The notes below the pieces were generated by a model. The model did no database searches. It worked only from the letters and a program-made list of their open reading frames with translations, and was not told the DNA's origin. A DNA stretch of 30,268 nucleotides from CAYJPA01 sp964371945. GTDB lineage: Bacteria; Chloroflexota; Chloroflexia; Thermomicrobiales; UBA6265. Made by a program: the position numbers and the translations under genes. The stretch lies in contig CAYJPA010000076.1 of assembly GCA_964371945.1 (NCBI GenBank), positions 1-30,268 of the forward strand. Reading direction: 5' to 3'. Below, in pieces: positions 1-7,972 of this stretch; position 1 is the stretch's first letter; every line of letters begins with the position of its first letter.

Positions 1-1722
1 GTTGTAGGTTGATCCCTCTTCAAGATCCTGATCAACTCCATCCGGGAAGACATCCGATGTCTTCAGGAGCGCATCCGTCGCCGCTTCGTCGAATTCATAC
101 TCGTTGCCTTCGCTATCCGTGACGATGAACGACTCGAATGGGAACGATCCGGCCGATGACGCTTCCCGATCTAGGCTGAAGTAGATCGCGAGGTACTTCC
201 CATCTGCCGTGAAGCCGGTCACCGGTAGGCTACCCGCGGTCTCAGTCGAGGTTATCGTGATCAGAAAGGTCGCCCTCCTGATCACGATCTCGAATTCATC
301 GCCCATTTCGAACAAGCCGCCCGTTGTCGCCTCTTCAGTTGGCTCCGCGGTGGTCTCTTCGGTCGGCTCCGCGGTGGCCTCCTCAGTTGGCTCCGCGGTG
401 GCTTCTTCCGTCGGCTCCGGCGTCACCGCGGTTTTACCGCCGGCACGGGCGGGATCGGTCGCCGCGCTGATCTTGAGGCACTCGGTCGCGCCCTCGTAGT
501 ATCCAGTCAGGAATTGGTACACGCGCTTGGCGCCCTTGCCGTGGGCGCCCGGATCGGCCGTATTTCCGACACCCTCGTCCCCAAGCAATAATGCAAACTG
601 TGTGATGTTGGTCTCCACGTCCGTTCCGCCCATGCGACCCCGGGTCTCTGCGTCCGCAACCCAGGCCCCGGCGAAACAGTCCGCCTGCAGCTCAAACTCT
701 TGCGATGTCATCTCGGATGGATCGAGGCAAGGCGTCTGCGTGCATTCCGCCCATTGCATCAGGTTTTGAATGTGGTGGCCCCACTCATGAGCCATAGCGA
801 CCGCAATGACGGAAGCGGTCCCAAAACTCTCGATTTGGAATTCGCCGTACGCGAGATCGTAATAAATTGTGCTGTCCAATGGGCAGTAAAACGGTCCAAC
901 TTCGCCGATACCGACAGCGCCGCAATCGGTTGTGACCGAATCGTCGAATGGAATCACGTCAGCCGGCGGTGCGTACTCAATGCCGCCCGAGATCAACGGG
1001 AATTCTCGTTCCCAGAAATCATCGATATCGTTGCCAGAAGTCAAGACGAAGTCGGCCAGTTCGCCTGACGCCGGGATATTGTCACCCTCGCCGCCGGTAT
1101 TGCCCTGGGATGAACCGGTTGAGCCGTCGATCGCGACTCCGTCGAGCAGGCTCGCTAACGGTTCAAGTTGAGACCCAAGATCATCGACCGTCACCAGCAT
1201 CGTGATAACAAGCAGGGATTCGCCCTCTACAACCGACCGGCAATCGATGTATTCGGCAAAAACAAAATCTTCTCCTTCTTCGCTGGTGTAAGAAAAGGTG
1301 TAAATAGCCCACGCACGGTTGCTTTCCACGCCCCCAACGGGACCGTCGCTATCCTCGGCGATCTCGACGTCATCGACACCATCCTGGTTGTCGAGTGACC
1401 CAGCGACCGTATCCAGACACGTTTCGATATCGGCGGAGTCGGCGACTCCTTCGAAATAGACGGATGCAACATCGTTCGTCAGCACGAGTTTGTTGTACTC
1501 GGCTTCGTTCAGTTCATCGGACACGGACCACTGGCGGTCCCAAGTAATCGAGTACCCAAATGTAGGGCTCGTGTAGCTATTACCTTCCACCCCAGTCTGA
1601 CCACTATCTTCGTCGCTCTGAAGCGCAAGCGGGCGGGCGCTTGCTACTCCTGGAATGAGGAGTAACAGAACACTCAAACTCATCAGAAGCACCAGACTCT
1701 TGCTTATCCGCTGCAACGACAT
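1..1722 (-). CDS. Secreted neutral zinc metallopeptidase (YpfJ-like), C-terminus beyond window
   Basis: An open frame of 574 codons starts with ATG at 1722 and runs off the left edge. AAAGGGG lies about 10 bases before the ATG. A hydrophobic segment (about residues 9-28) ending near an Ala-Ser-Ala site is a likely signal peptide. The zinc site is HEWGHH at residues 312-317, followed by an ELQADCFAGAW-like stretch; this pairing is typical of the putative neutral zinc metallopeptidase family (Pfam Zn_peptidase, YpfJ). Residues about 434-465 are Thr/Pro/Glu repeats that look like a linker, and a further domain of at least 75 residues follows, perhaps DUF4352-like. The part before the zinc motif (about 45-220) is of unknown role. 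The enzyme should act outside the membrane; its substrate is not known. Length upstream and downstream of the catalytic core is larger than in E. coli YpfJ. Confidence 0.88.
   Translation of the reverse strand, partial: MSLQRISKSLVLLMSLSVLLLLIPGVASARPLALQSDEDSGQTGVEGNSYTSPTFGYSITWDRQWSVSDELNEAEYNKLVLTNDVASVYFEGVADSADIETCLDTVAGSLDNQDGVDDVEIAEDSDGPVGGVESNRAWAIYTFSYTSEEGEDFVFAEYIDCRSVVEGESLLVITMLVTVDDLGSQLEPLASLLDGVAIDGSTGSSQGNTGGEGDNIPASGELADFVLTSGNDIDDFWEREFPLISGGIEYAPPADVIPFDDSVTTDCGAVGIGEVGPFYCPLDSTIYYDLAYGEFQIESFGTASVIAVAMAHEWGHHIQNLMQWAECTQTPCLDPSEMTSQEFELQADCFAGAWVADAETRGRMGGTDVETNITQFALLLGDEGVGNTADPGAHGKGAKRVYQFLTGYYEGATECLKISAATDPARAGGKTAVTPEPTEEATAEPTEEATAEPTEETTAEPTEEATTGGLFEMGDEFEIVIRRATFLITITSTETAGSLPVTGFTADGKYLAIYFSLDREASSAGSFPFESFIVTDSEGNEYEFDEAATDALLKTSDVFPDGVDQDLEEGSTYN
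329..418 (-). repeat. In-frame 24-bp tandem repeat coding an EPTEEATA-type linker
   Basis: Four near-identical units of about 24 bp code for an eight-residue EPTEEATA-like repeat between the catalytic core and the last domain of the metallopeptidase. Differences are mostly at third codon positions. Such Thr/Pro/Glu linkers are common between domains of exported proteins. Confidence 0.8.
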
Positions 1723-1931
1723 GGACTCATTCCCCTTTCGGTCTTCGAAAATCGTAAAGGACAACTCAGTTAATTCAGTTCGCCTGTTAATGGCCGGCCG
1801 GTGCCAACCTTGCTGCAATCTACAGGAACGCAATGGGGTGTCAAGCGTCGAATGACGTAGTTCACCGGCAACGGTGCACGATCCGTGGAGGTATCCGCCG
1901 GATCGAGCGTCAGCACTCCTTCTGCCACGAG

Positions 1932-2372
1932 CTAGACGAGGGTTCCTTGGACCGTGATCTCGATATTATTCCGGAGCGCATTCGAGATGGGACAGCCCTT
2001 TTCAGCTTCGACCGCGGCCAGCGCGAACTGCTCCTGGGTCAGGCCGGGAACCTTGCCCTTCACCACAAGATAGGAATGCGTGACTTTCATGCCCCCGCCT
2101 GGATTTGGTCCGAACCCCACGTTGGACGTCACCTCGAGCGACTCCGCCGGTGTGCCCGCGCCGCCGAGCGCATACGAAAAGGCCATTGCGTAGCACGCGG
2201 CATGGGCGGCCGCGAGGAGCTCTTCCGGACTGGTTTCGCCTTCAGAAGCCCCGGTTCGCGCAGCCCAGCTCACTGGTGACCCGGAAACAATGCCGCTACT
2301 TTGGAGCGAAAAGGTGCCGCTGCCTTCAGCGAGCGTTCCGTGCCAAATTGCCTTTGCCGATTTCTCTACCAT
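1932..2372 (-). CDS. osmC: OsmC family peroxiredoxin-like protein
   Basis: This 146-residue protein matches OsmC (E. coli OsmC is about 143 residues). OsmC proteins reduce organic hydroperoxides in the cytoplasm with a redox-active Cys pair. Both cysteines are present: C60 in the helix motif EELLAAAHAACYAMA and C127 in KGCPISNAL. An Arg at 39 could be the conserved Arg of the active site. The start is ATG at 2372 with GGGAGA seven bases upstream. It lies between the metallopeptidase and the aldehyde dehydrogenase, all on the same strand with gaps of 112-209 bases, so it is probably expressed on its own. The related Ohr subfamily is the alternative, but the AAHAACYAMA pattern favours OsmC. Confidence 0.92.
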   Translation of the reverse strand: MVEKSAKAIWHGTLAEGSGTFSLQSSGIVSGSPVSWAARTGASEGETSPEELLAAAHAACYAMAFSYALGGAGTPAESLEVTSNVGFGPNPGGGMKVTHSYLVVKGKVPGLTQEQFALAAVEAEKGCPISNALRNNIEITVQGTLV

Positions 2373-2484
2373 TGAACGATCTCCCTACAGTGAAGCGAAT
2401 GCCATCAAGCGCCCGCGTCGGTTCAACTTGGGATTGGAGGTCCCTTAGCCCCGTATGTCATCCTACGACACTGGCAAATGCTTG

Positions 2485-4031
2485 CTAACTGCCCGGTGGA
2501 GGGTCGATGTACACGGTCTTCGTTTGAGTGAAGAACTCTCGTGAAGCTTTCCCTTGCTCACGGGAGTATGAGCTCGAACCTTTGTACCCACCGAACGGCA
2601 CCTGCGGCTCGGCGCCAGGCGTTTCGCTGTTGACGTGGACGATGCCGGCCTGGATGTCGCGTGCAAACGACATTGCCTTGCCGAGATCGCGAGTGAAAAT
2701 CGACGCGGAGAGCCCGAACCGAATCGTATTGGCGATTCCGATCGCTTCTTCGTAACCATCGACTTGCGTCACCCCGAGCACAGGTCCAAACAGCTCCTCT
2801 TGGCCAAGATAAGACGATGGGTCGACATTGCCGAAGAGAGTCGGGGCCACGAAATAACCGTTGCCTCGGCCGTTGTCTTCAAGTCGTCCACCGCCGGCGA
2901 GCACGGTTGCACCCTCCGACTTGCCGCGCTCGATATCGCCCACGATTCGGTCCTGCGCGCCCTGGTCGATCACCGGTCCGACCTGCGTCTCGTTCGCGAG
3001 CGGGTCGCCGACCTTCAGGCCCTTGATCCGCTCCGCGAGTTTGGACGTAAGCTCATCCGCGATGCGGCGATCGACAAGTGCCCGGCTCGTGGCCGNNNNN
3101 NNNNNCGCTCGCCAACCTTCGCGGTCAGTCCACCGCCTCGGCGGCGATCCACACGGCCCCGGCGCGGGCCGGGCCACTTCTGGCCGGTGCTCCACATCGC
3201 CCCGGTGATCAGGTGCGTGATCGCGTGATCGAGATTTGCATCCGCCAGTACGATCGCCGGGTTTTTTCCGCCCATTTCAAGTTGAAGCTTCGTGTTGCCG
3301 TCAGCGACGATCTTCTTTAACTGTTTGCCAACCTGTTCCGATCCGGTGAACGAGATTGCGGTGATTCGATGATCGCGAACCAGTGAGTTGCCGGCCTTGG
3401 CCGCACCGCCGGTAACCAAATTGACAACTCCGGCAGGCAATCCGGCTTCATGCAGCGCCTCGACGAGCCGGACCGCGGACAATGGCGTCAGACTGGCCGG
3501 TTTGAAAACGACGGTGTTTCCGAAGCCGATCGCCGGTGCGATTTTCCAGGCGGGAATTGCGATCGGGAAGTTCCACGGGGTGATGATCGCCACCGGTCCG
3601 ATCGGTTCTCTCACGGTGTAGAGCAGTGTCGTCGGGCTCATCGAGGGGTAGTGCTCGCCGCTCGGTTGCTGGACTTCGCCCGCGACGTACCGGAGTATCT
3701 GAATCGCGCGTCCGGTTTCGCCGATGCCCTCTTTGAGGGTCTTGCCCTCCTCCCGGGTGAGCTCCTTGCCGATCTCGTTCTGACGGCTTGCCAGAATCTC
3801 CGCCGCCTTGAAGAGGATGTTCGCGCGCGCGATAGGAGAGGTCTTCCGCCAGCTCTCGAACGCTTCCTGCGCGGCCACGATCGCGGCGTCGACATCGAAT
3901 TTGTCAGAGCTCGCGAAGTTTCCAAGCAGATCGCCAGTATTTGCGGGGTTTCGATTTTCGGTTGTCTCGCCGGATGCGGCGGGACGCCACGCTCCACCGA
4001 TGTAGTTTTCGTAGGTCGTCGTTGCAGTCAC
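2485..4031 (-). CDS. NAD(P)-dependent aldehyde dehydrogenase, KGSADH-like, interrupted by an assembly gap
   Basis: The frame starts with GTG at 4031 (AAGGAG ten bases upstream) and ends at 2485, but a 10-N gap at 3096-3105 and a 69-base stretch next to it break it. The N-terminal part (285 residues) carries the Rossmann/active-site signature ITPWNFPIAIPAWK and the catalytic Glu in LEMGGKNP, and stops at STGQK. The C-terminal part resumes at ATSRALVD and ends with VPFGGYKGSS and a typical C-terminus. Joining K285 to a missing Cys-Thr pair and the 202-residue tail gives about 489 residues, the normal length. STGQxC, REPIGPVAIITPWNFP and the C-terminal YKGSSSYSREQG resemble alpha-ketoglutarate semialdehyde dehydrogenases of sugar-acid breakdown, though the true substrate is open. 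The catalytic Cys falls exactly on the gap. I judge the gene intact in the organism. Confidence 0.9.
3096..3174. other. Scaffold gap (10 N) and adjoining duplicated contig-end sequence
   Basis: Ten Ns occupy 3096-3105. The next 69 bases (3106-3174) do not fit the reading frame, but on the minus strand they line up base for base, with many mismatches, with the coding stretch on the other side of the gap (about 3020-3095): both begin AAGTG, share the stretch around GGATCGCCGC and end near GAGCG. This looks like the same aldehyde dehydrogenase segment represented twice, once per contig end, one copy being from a related strain or of low quality. Confidence 0.8.
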
Positions 4032-4210
4032 CGGGATGGCACTCCTTGTCGTTGGTACGCGTCGGTTCCCTCTTGTCGAATTCTACCGCCCTTGCGGTCG
4101 GTGCCGACCAGCAAGAAACGGCGACACCAGAAGACGAAACCGGCACGCCGATTTGTCATGCCAGTATGCGCCTCAACAGCAAATTGCACCTCGTTTCGGA
4201 GCATATCGAC

Positions 4211-4807
4211 ATGGTCGCAACAAAGCACTACACGCTGGCTGAGTATGAACAGATGGGCTCGGCGTCCGACCGATTCGAACTCATCAGGGGAGAGTTGCGC
4301 GAGGTGGCCGCGGCGGGAAAACGGCTCGGTGCAATCGGCGGCAGACTTATGATCCGGTTGGGGGCGGCGGAGCAGGGGCGACTAGGCGAGTTCTTTACTT
4401 CAGACACAGGGTTTGTCGTCGCTCGGAATCCAGATACGCTCTTGATGCCTGACGTCAGCTTTGTCCGAGCGGATCGACTGCGACCTGACGACACATGGGA
4501 CGGGTTTGTCCCATTCGCGCCTGATCTAGCTGTAGAAGTTGAATCGCCGTCAAACCAGGAAGGTGAGATTCTGGAAAAGACCGCACTCTACCTGAGTGGC
4601 GGTACACAGCTTGCTTGGCTGATTCGACCCCGATACAAGACGATCACGGTTTACCGTCCTGGTGCGCCGGAACAGGTCCTGAATGAAGACGATACGCTGG
4701 ATGCCGGTGACTTGATACCAAACTTCAGACTCGAACTCGCAGCCTTGTTCCGAGGAATCCCGGCCTCATCCGCTTACCGGCGGAGCGACCCGAGAGCCGC
4801 TCCCTGA
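4211..4807 (+). CDS. Uma2 family (DUF820) PD-(D/E)XK nuclease-like protein
   Basis: This 198-residue protein has the usual Uma2/DUF820 layout: a YTLAEYEQM-type start, RFELIRGEL, then LMPDVSFV with Asp81, DLAVEVESPSN with Glu109, and a Lys at 123 in EKTALYLSGG, which together form a PD-(D/E)XK nuclease-like active site. The family is widespread in Cyanobacteria and Chloroflexota, often in many copies; its role is unsettled. ATG at 4211 is chosen because the family starts here and GGAG lies nine bases upstream; the frame stays open upstream but that part is antisense to the aldehyde dehydrogenase leader. It is transcribed divergently from the aldehyde dehydrogenase and converges on the aminopeptidase gene, with seven bases between the two stop codons. 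Confidence 0.9.
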   Translation: MVATKHYTLAEYEQMGSASDRFELIRGELREVAAAGKRLGAIGGRLMIRLGAAEQGRLGEFFTSDTGFVVARNPDTLLMPDVSFVRADRLRPDDTWDGFVPFAPDLAVEVESPSNQEGEILEKTALYLSGGTQLAWLIRPRYKTITVYRPGAPEQVLNEDDTLDAGDLIPNFRLELAALFRGIPASSAYRRSDPRAAP

Positions 4808-4814
4808 CCGCTGC

Positions 4815-6317
4815 TCAGTGTTGTCCGACGTACTCCAGCAATGTGCGGACACCCCAACCCGTTGCGCCCTTTGTCACGTAGGTGGTCGACTTGGTCGAGC
4901 GCGCGCAGCCCGCGATGTCCAGATGGGCCCACGGCAGTCCCTCCGAGAAATGCTGCAGGAAGAGGGCAGCTGAAATTGAGCCTCCGGCTCGCCCGCCCGT
5001 GTTCTTGATGTCCCCGATATCGCCTTTGATCTGATCCTCGATCTCTTCCGTCAACGGCATCCGCCAGACGCGCTCGCCCGCTTCACCGGCGGCTGCAGCA
5101 AGGCGTGAGGCCAGATCGTCGTTGTTGCAGAAGAGTCCCGCGGTGCCCTCCCCAAGCGCGACCACGATCGCCCCAGTCAGAGTTGCCAGATCGATCAACT
5201 CCTGTGCGCCTTGCCGCGCCGTATAAACGAGGCCGTCGGCCAAAACCAATCGCCCTTCGGCATCTGTCGACAGGATCTCCATCGTGACGCCATTCATCGC
5301 GGTCAGAATGTCGCCCGGACGAAACGAATCGCCCGAGATCATGTTCTCGGCGGCAGTTATCACGCCGTGGACGACGTTCGGGCAGTTCAACGCGCGTAAG
5401 GCCGACATGGCGCCGAGAACCGCGGCGCCGCCGGCCATATCACTCTTCATTTCGAGCATGCCTTCGTACGTTTTGATCGAGTACCCGCCGGTATCGAAGG
5501 TGATGCACTTGCCGACCAGACCGATCTGGCGCGTTTCCGCGGTCACGTTCTCCGGCCGGTAGATCAGGTGGATCAAGCGCGGTTCGTTTCGGCTGCCCTT
5601 GCCAACATTGACGATTCCGCCGGCACCCATCGCCTCGAGCTCGGCGGGACCATAGACCTTGATCTCCAGACCATTCTCGGATGCGATGCGTCGAGCATGT
5701 GCGGCCATCGATTCAGGATTCAGCGCACTTGCCGGCTCGTTGACAAGATCGCGCGCCAGCGCAACCGCCGATGCAGCGGCCTCTCCGGCGGCAACTGCCG
5801 ATGCTCCCGATGGTTGGTCGGCAACGAAAGTCAGTGTCTCGATCGCCTTCGGCGCGGGATCGTTCTTGTGAACGGTTCCGTGGTAGTGCGCGAATTGATA
5901 GCCGGCGAGCCGTGCCCCTTCGGCCGCCGATGCAAGCGCTCTCTCGCTGTTGAGACCGTTCGCAAGTGGCGGAAGCGCCGATAACACCGATTTGGCGCCG
6001 GCATCACGGGCCGCAACTGTCGCCGCGCCCCAACCGCGACGAATCGACTCCGCGTTGACGGATTCTGCCGGCCCGAGTCCGGCCAAAACCACTCGCCGGG
6101 CGGGCAGTCGACCGAGTGTCGGGACAACGAGCGAGGTTCCGCGTTTTCCGCTGAAACGCGTATCTGACGCGATCGCCGCGAGCTCTCCGTCGAGCGCGTC
6201 ATTTGCCTGCGCGATAAGACCACTTAGTTCCAATGTCGAATCAGTCGATGTAGCGGGCAAAATGATTGCGCCAGCGGAACCCGACATCGGGGTTCCGCTC
6301 CTGAAACTGATTTCCAC
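4815..6317 (-). CDS. pepA: Leucyl aminopeptidase (M17)
   Basis: This 500-residue protein is a cytosolic M17 leucyl aminopeptidase that removes N-terminal residues from peptides. All metal and catalytic residues are visible: K270 and D275 in VGKCITFDTGG, D293 in MKSDMAGG, and D352, E354, R356 in STDAEGRL. The N-terminal half (1-180) is the less conserved macro-like domain. The length is normal for the family. The start is GTG at 6317 with GGGAG about ten bases upstream. A Cys stands in the usually Gly position after the catalytic Lys (KCITFD instead of KGITFD), a small oddity next to the active site. It stands alone: neighbours converge on one side and lie 150 bases away on the other. Confidence 0.95.
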   Translation of the reverse strand: MEISFRSGTPMSGSAGAIILPATSTDSTLELSGLIAQANDALDGELAAIASDTRFSGKRGTSLVVPTLGRLPARRVVLAGLGPAESVNAESIRRGWGAATVAARDAGAKSVLSALPPLANGLNSERALASAAEGARLAGYQFAHYHGTVHKNDPAPKAIETLTFVADQPSGASAVAAGEAAASAVALARDLVNEPASALNPESMAAHARRIASENGLEIKVYGPAELEAMGAGGIVNVGKGSRNEPRLIHLIYRPENVTAETRQIGLVGKCITFDTGGYSIKTYEGMLEMKSDMAGGAAVLGAMSALRALNCPNVVHGVITAAENMISGDSFRPGDILTAMNGVTMEILSTDAEGRLVLADGLVYTARQGAQELIDLATLTGAIVVALGEGTAGLFCNNDDLASRLAAAAGEAGERVWRMPLTEEIEDQIKGDIGDIKNTGGRAGGSISAALFLQHFSEGLPWAHLDIAGCARSTKSTTYVTKGATGWGVRTLLEYVGQH

Positions 6318-6467
6318 GTTCCGTGCGCTCCCTACTCAATGGATGCTCTACAGCGTTTGACGGCTCATGCGATTGTCGCATGACCACGTGGCACCTTGGT
6401 CAGCGCCAACAACGAGTTGGGCGGCCGGAATACGGCCGCGCATCTGGGAGCACACTTGGTTTGCCGG

Positions 6468-6869
6468 CTACGCCGGCGTCATCATTTGGCCGCGGACGTA
6501 TTCGCCGACCTGGGCGAGCTCTGCTGCAAATTGGTCTTTGTCGATCTGCATGCCGTTCAGATAGGCGCTCCACCCAGCGCTTGATTTCGCATAGTGGACC
6601 GCGTCTTCGATCTCCGCGGGCGTTGCTCCGTTCAGTTCAGCCACGCCCGTGTGGAATTGAATGCAGTACTCACATTTGGTGATTGCCGCAATGCCGATTC
6701 CTATAAGCTCCCGGTACTTGTTGGGGATCGGTCCCTCGTCGAATTGAACTGTTTTGAAGAGCTTCCACTCCAGCTCAAGCGAGTTGTCGGGAACGAGCTT
6801 GAAGAAGCTGGGCACCAGACCGAACATCTCGGTCATTTCCGCGTAAACCTCGTCGCGCGTCATTGCCAT
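6468..6869 (-). CDS. Carboxymuconolactone decarboxylase / AhpD-like protein
   Basis: The 133-residue protein has the CxxC-x3-H signature of the AhpD/CMD family: C66, C69 and H73 in KCEYCIQFH, inside a small all-helical fold. AhpD-type members act as thiol reductants or alkylhydroperoxidases; others have a CMD-like role, so the reaction cannot be fixed from sequence. ATG at 6869 is preferred because AGGAGA lies about nine bases upstream; a longer frame reaches 7007 but overlaps the end of the previous gene. It is the last gene of the minus-strand set that starts with the LuxR regulator and holds two NTF2-like genes, which suggests a small redox or detoxification unit. Confidence 0.88.
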   Translation of the reverse strand: MAMTRDEVYAEMTEMFGLVPSFFKLVPDNSLELEWKLFKTVQFDEGPIPNKYRELIGIGIAAITKCEYCIQFHTGVAELNGATPAEIEDAVHYAKSSAGWSAYLNGMQIDKDQFAAELAQVGEYVRGQMMTPA

Positions 6870-6979
6870 CGTGAATCTCCTTTCATTCGCGTATCCACTC
6901 ATTCGATGTGCTTCTTGCGCTGAAGCGTTGTCCGCTGGCTGCTCCTTTCTGCTCGAGGCCGCCGTCATTTCATGCCGGA

Positions 6980-7381
6980 CTACTCGTAAATGCGGACCCC
7001 CGCGCAATACATGCGGTGGAGCTGAATCGCTCCGTCCACGACGCGGAACACGTGGCTTTGAAAAGAGACGGCGGGAAGTCCGCTCTGGCGATCACGCCAT
7101 CCGAGGTCCCAGTTCAGCGCGACCGAATCGCCTGAGGCGATCACCTCGTGTCGATCGATCCGAAACTGATCGCGACCGAAGAAATCCCGGTGGAGATCGA
7201 GCATGTCAAGCGGATCGGTGAGCTGGTCGTCCCAGCCGGGTACGTGAACCTCCCAGATCGCACCTGATGCATAGAGGTCGACGACTCCGTTCAGGTCTTG
7301 TTGAGCCATGAGCTCGACGAATCGTTCAATGACCGCGGTTTCTGGCTGATACTGGTCTACCTGGGTTGCGACAGCATTCAT
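6980..7381 (-). CDS. NTF2/SnoaL-like small protein (second of two)
   Basis: A 133-residue protein with the single-domain alpha+beta barrel pattern of SnoaL/NTF2-like proteins: a first helix (VIERFVELMAQQDLNGVVDLY), then alternating strands with IWEVHVPGWDD and a C-terminal GAIQLHRMY strand. Members can be cyclases, isomerases, dehydratases or just binding proteins; no specific reaction can be assigned. ATG at 7381 is selected because GGAG sits eight bases upstream; an in-frame earlier start at 7423 would overlap the end of the preceding gene. It lies 42 bases after the first NTF2-like gene and 110 bases before the AhpD-like gene, so it is likely cotranscribed with both. Confidence 0.85.
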   Translation of the reverse strand: MNAVATQVDQYQPETAVIERFVELMAQQDLNGVVDLYASGAIWEVHVPGWDDQLTDPLDMLDLHRDFFGRDQFRIDRHEVIASGDSVALNWDLGWRDRQSGLPAVSFQSHVFRVVDGAIQLHRMYCAGVRIYE

Positions 7382-7423
7382 CTCACCTGCTCCTTGCGCC
7401 CCTTTGACGATCGAGCCCGGCAA

Positions 7424-7804
7424 TTAGCCCTTGACGTAGCAGAGCTTCTCCGCGACTTTGCCGTCGCGAACGCGGAAGACGTCCACGCCTCGAACGTGAC
7501 CGGGAATGCCTTCGCTAGAGGTAAAGGCGTAGCGCCAGCGAACGGTGCAGCGATCATCGGCGGCGAAGATGTCTTCGGCATCGAAGTGCGCATCGGGGGT
7601 CGAGGTAAATAGCCGTTCCCAAAACCCGCTGACTGCCGTCTGGCCTTCGTACCGCTCCCCTTCAGGGAAGGGTGAGGTGTTCTCGAAAACGACATCGTCG
7701 GTCATCAGCGCCATCACGGCGGCGATGTCGTGCCGGTTGAATGCATCGTTGAACGCCGCAATCGTGACGAGCGTCTCCGCGGCGGAAGAGGTCGAAGTCA
7801 TCAT
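7424..7804 (-). CDS. NTF2/SnoaL-like small protein (first of two)
   Basis: A 126-residue SnoaL/NTF2-like protein: AAFNDAFNRHDIAAVMALMTDDVVFENT is the family's typical N-terminal helix plus strand (seen here in two parts), followed by a phenylalanine/tryptophan-rich pocket and VDVFRVRDGKVAEK. The function is unknown; members bind small hydrophobic ligands. The start is uncertain. ATG at 7804 (GGGAG nine bases upstream) gives the normal family length. An in-frame ATG at 7882 would add 26 residues and has an even better GGGAGG eight bases upstream, but the added residues do not look like this fold. That upstream GGGAGG lies in one arm of a perfect inverted repeat (7888-7948), so the choice of start may be regulated. 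It sits 168 bases after the LuxR gene. Confidence 0.85.
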   Translation of the reverse strand: MMTSTSSAAETLVTIAAFNDAFNRHDIAAVMALMTDDVVFENTSPFPEGERYEGQTAVSGFWERLFTSTPDAHFDAEDIFAADDRCTVRWRYAFTSSEGIPGHVRGVDVFRVRDGKVAEKLCYVKG

Positions 7805-7887
7805 GTGCTGTTGCTCCCAATTGCCCTGTCTTTGCTTCGGTTCGATGTCGATCAGGCTAGGGTTTTCGCATGCGGGGAACATCGGGG

Positions 7888-7948
7888 AAACCTCCCATTT
7901 GAGAGACCCTTTCAGGCTGCTTCGTGAACGGACGACAATGGGAGGTTT
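7888..7948 (-). promoter_or_regulatory. 12-bp perfect inverted repeat between LuxR gene and NTF2-like operon
   Basis: AAACCTCCCATT at 7888-7899 on the plus strand is matched exactly by AATGGGAGGTTT at 7937-7948, with 37 bases between. On the minus-strand transcript the second arm contains the GGGAGG that precedes the ATG at 7882, so the arms could pair and hide this ribosome binding site; alternatively it is a two-half-site operator for the adjacent LuxR-type regulator. No T-run follows, which argues against a terminator. Confidence 0.55.
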
Positions 7949-7972
7949 GCGCAGGCGGTCCTGGAGTTCCTG

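Noticed and set aside
329..418. Short tandem repeats that could be taken for a CRISPR-like array
   Set aside because: The repeats are 24 bp, head to tail without spacers, and in frame coding a Thr/Pro/Glu linker.
3450..4352. 300-codon plus-strand frame over the aldehyde dehydrogenase start
   Set aside because: It is antisense to the aldehyde dehydrogenase and merges into the Uma2 gene's leader in a different frame; no domain is seen.
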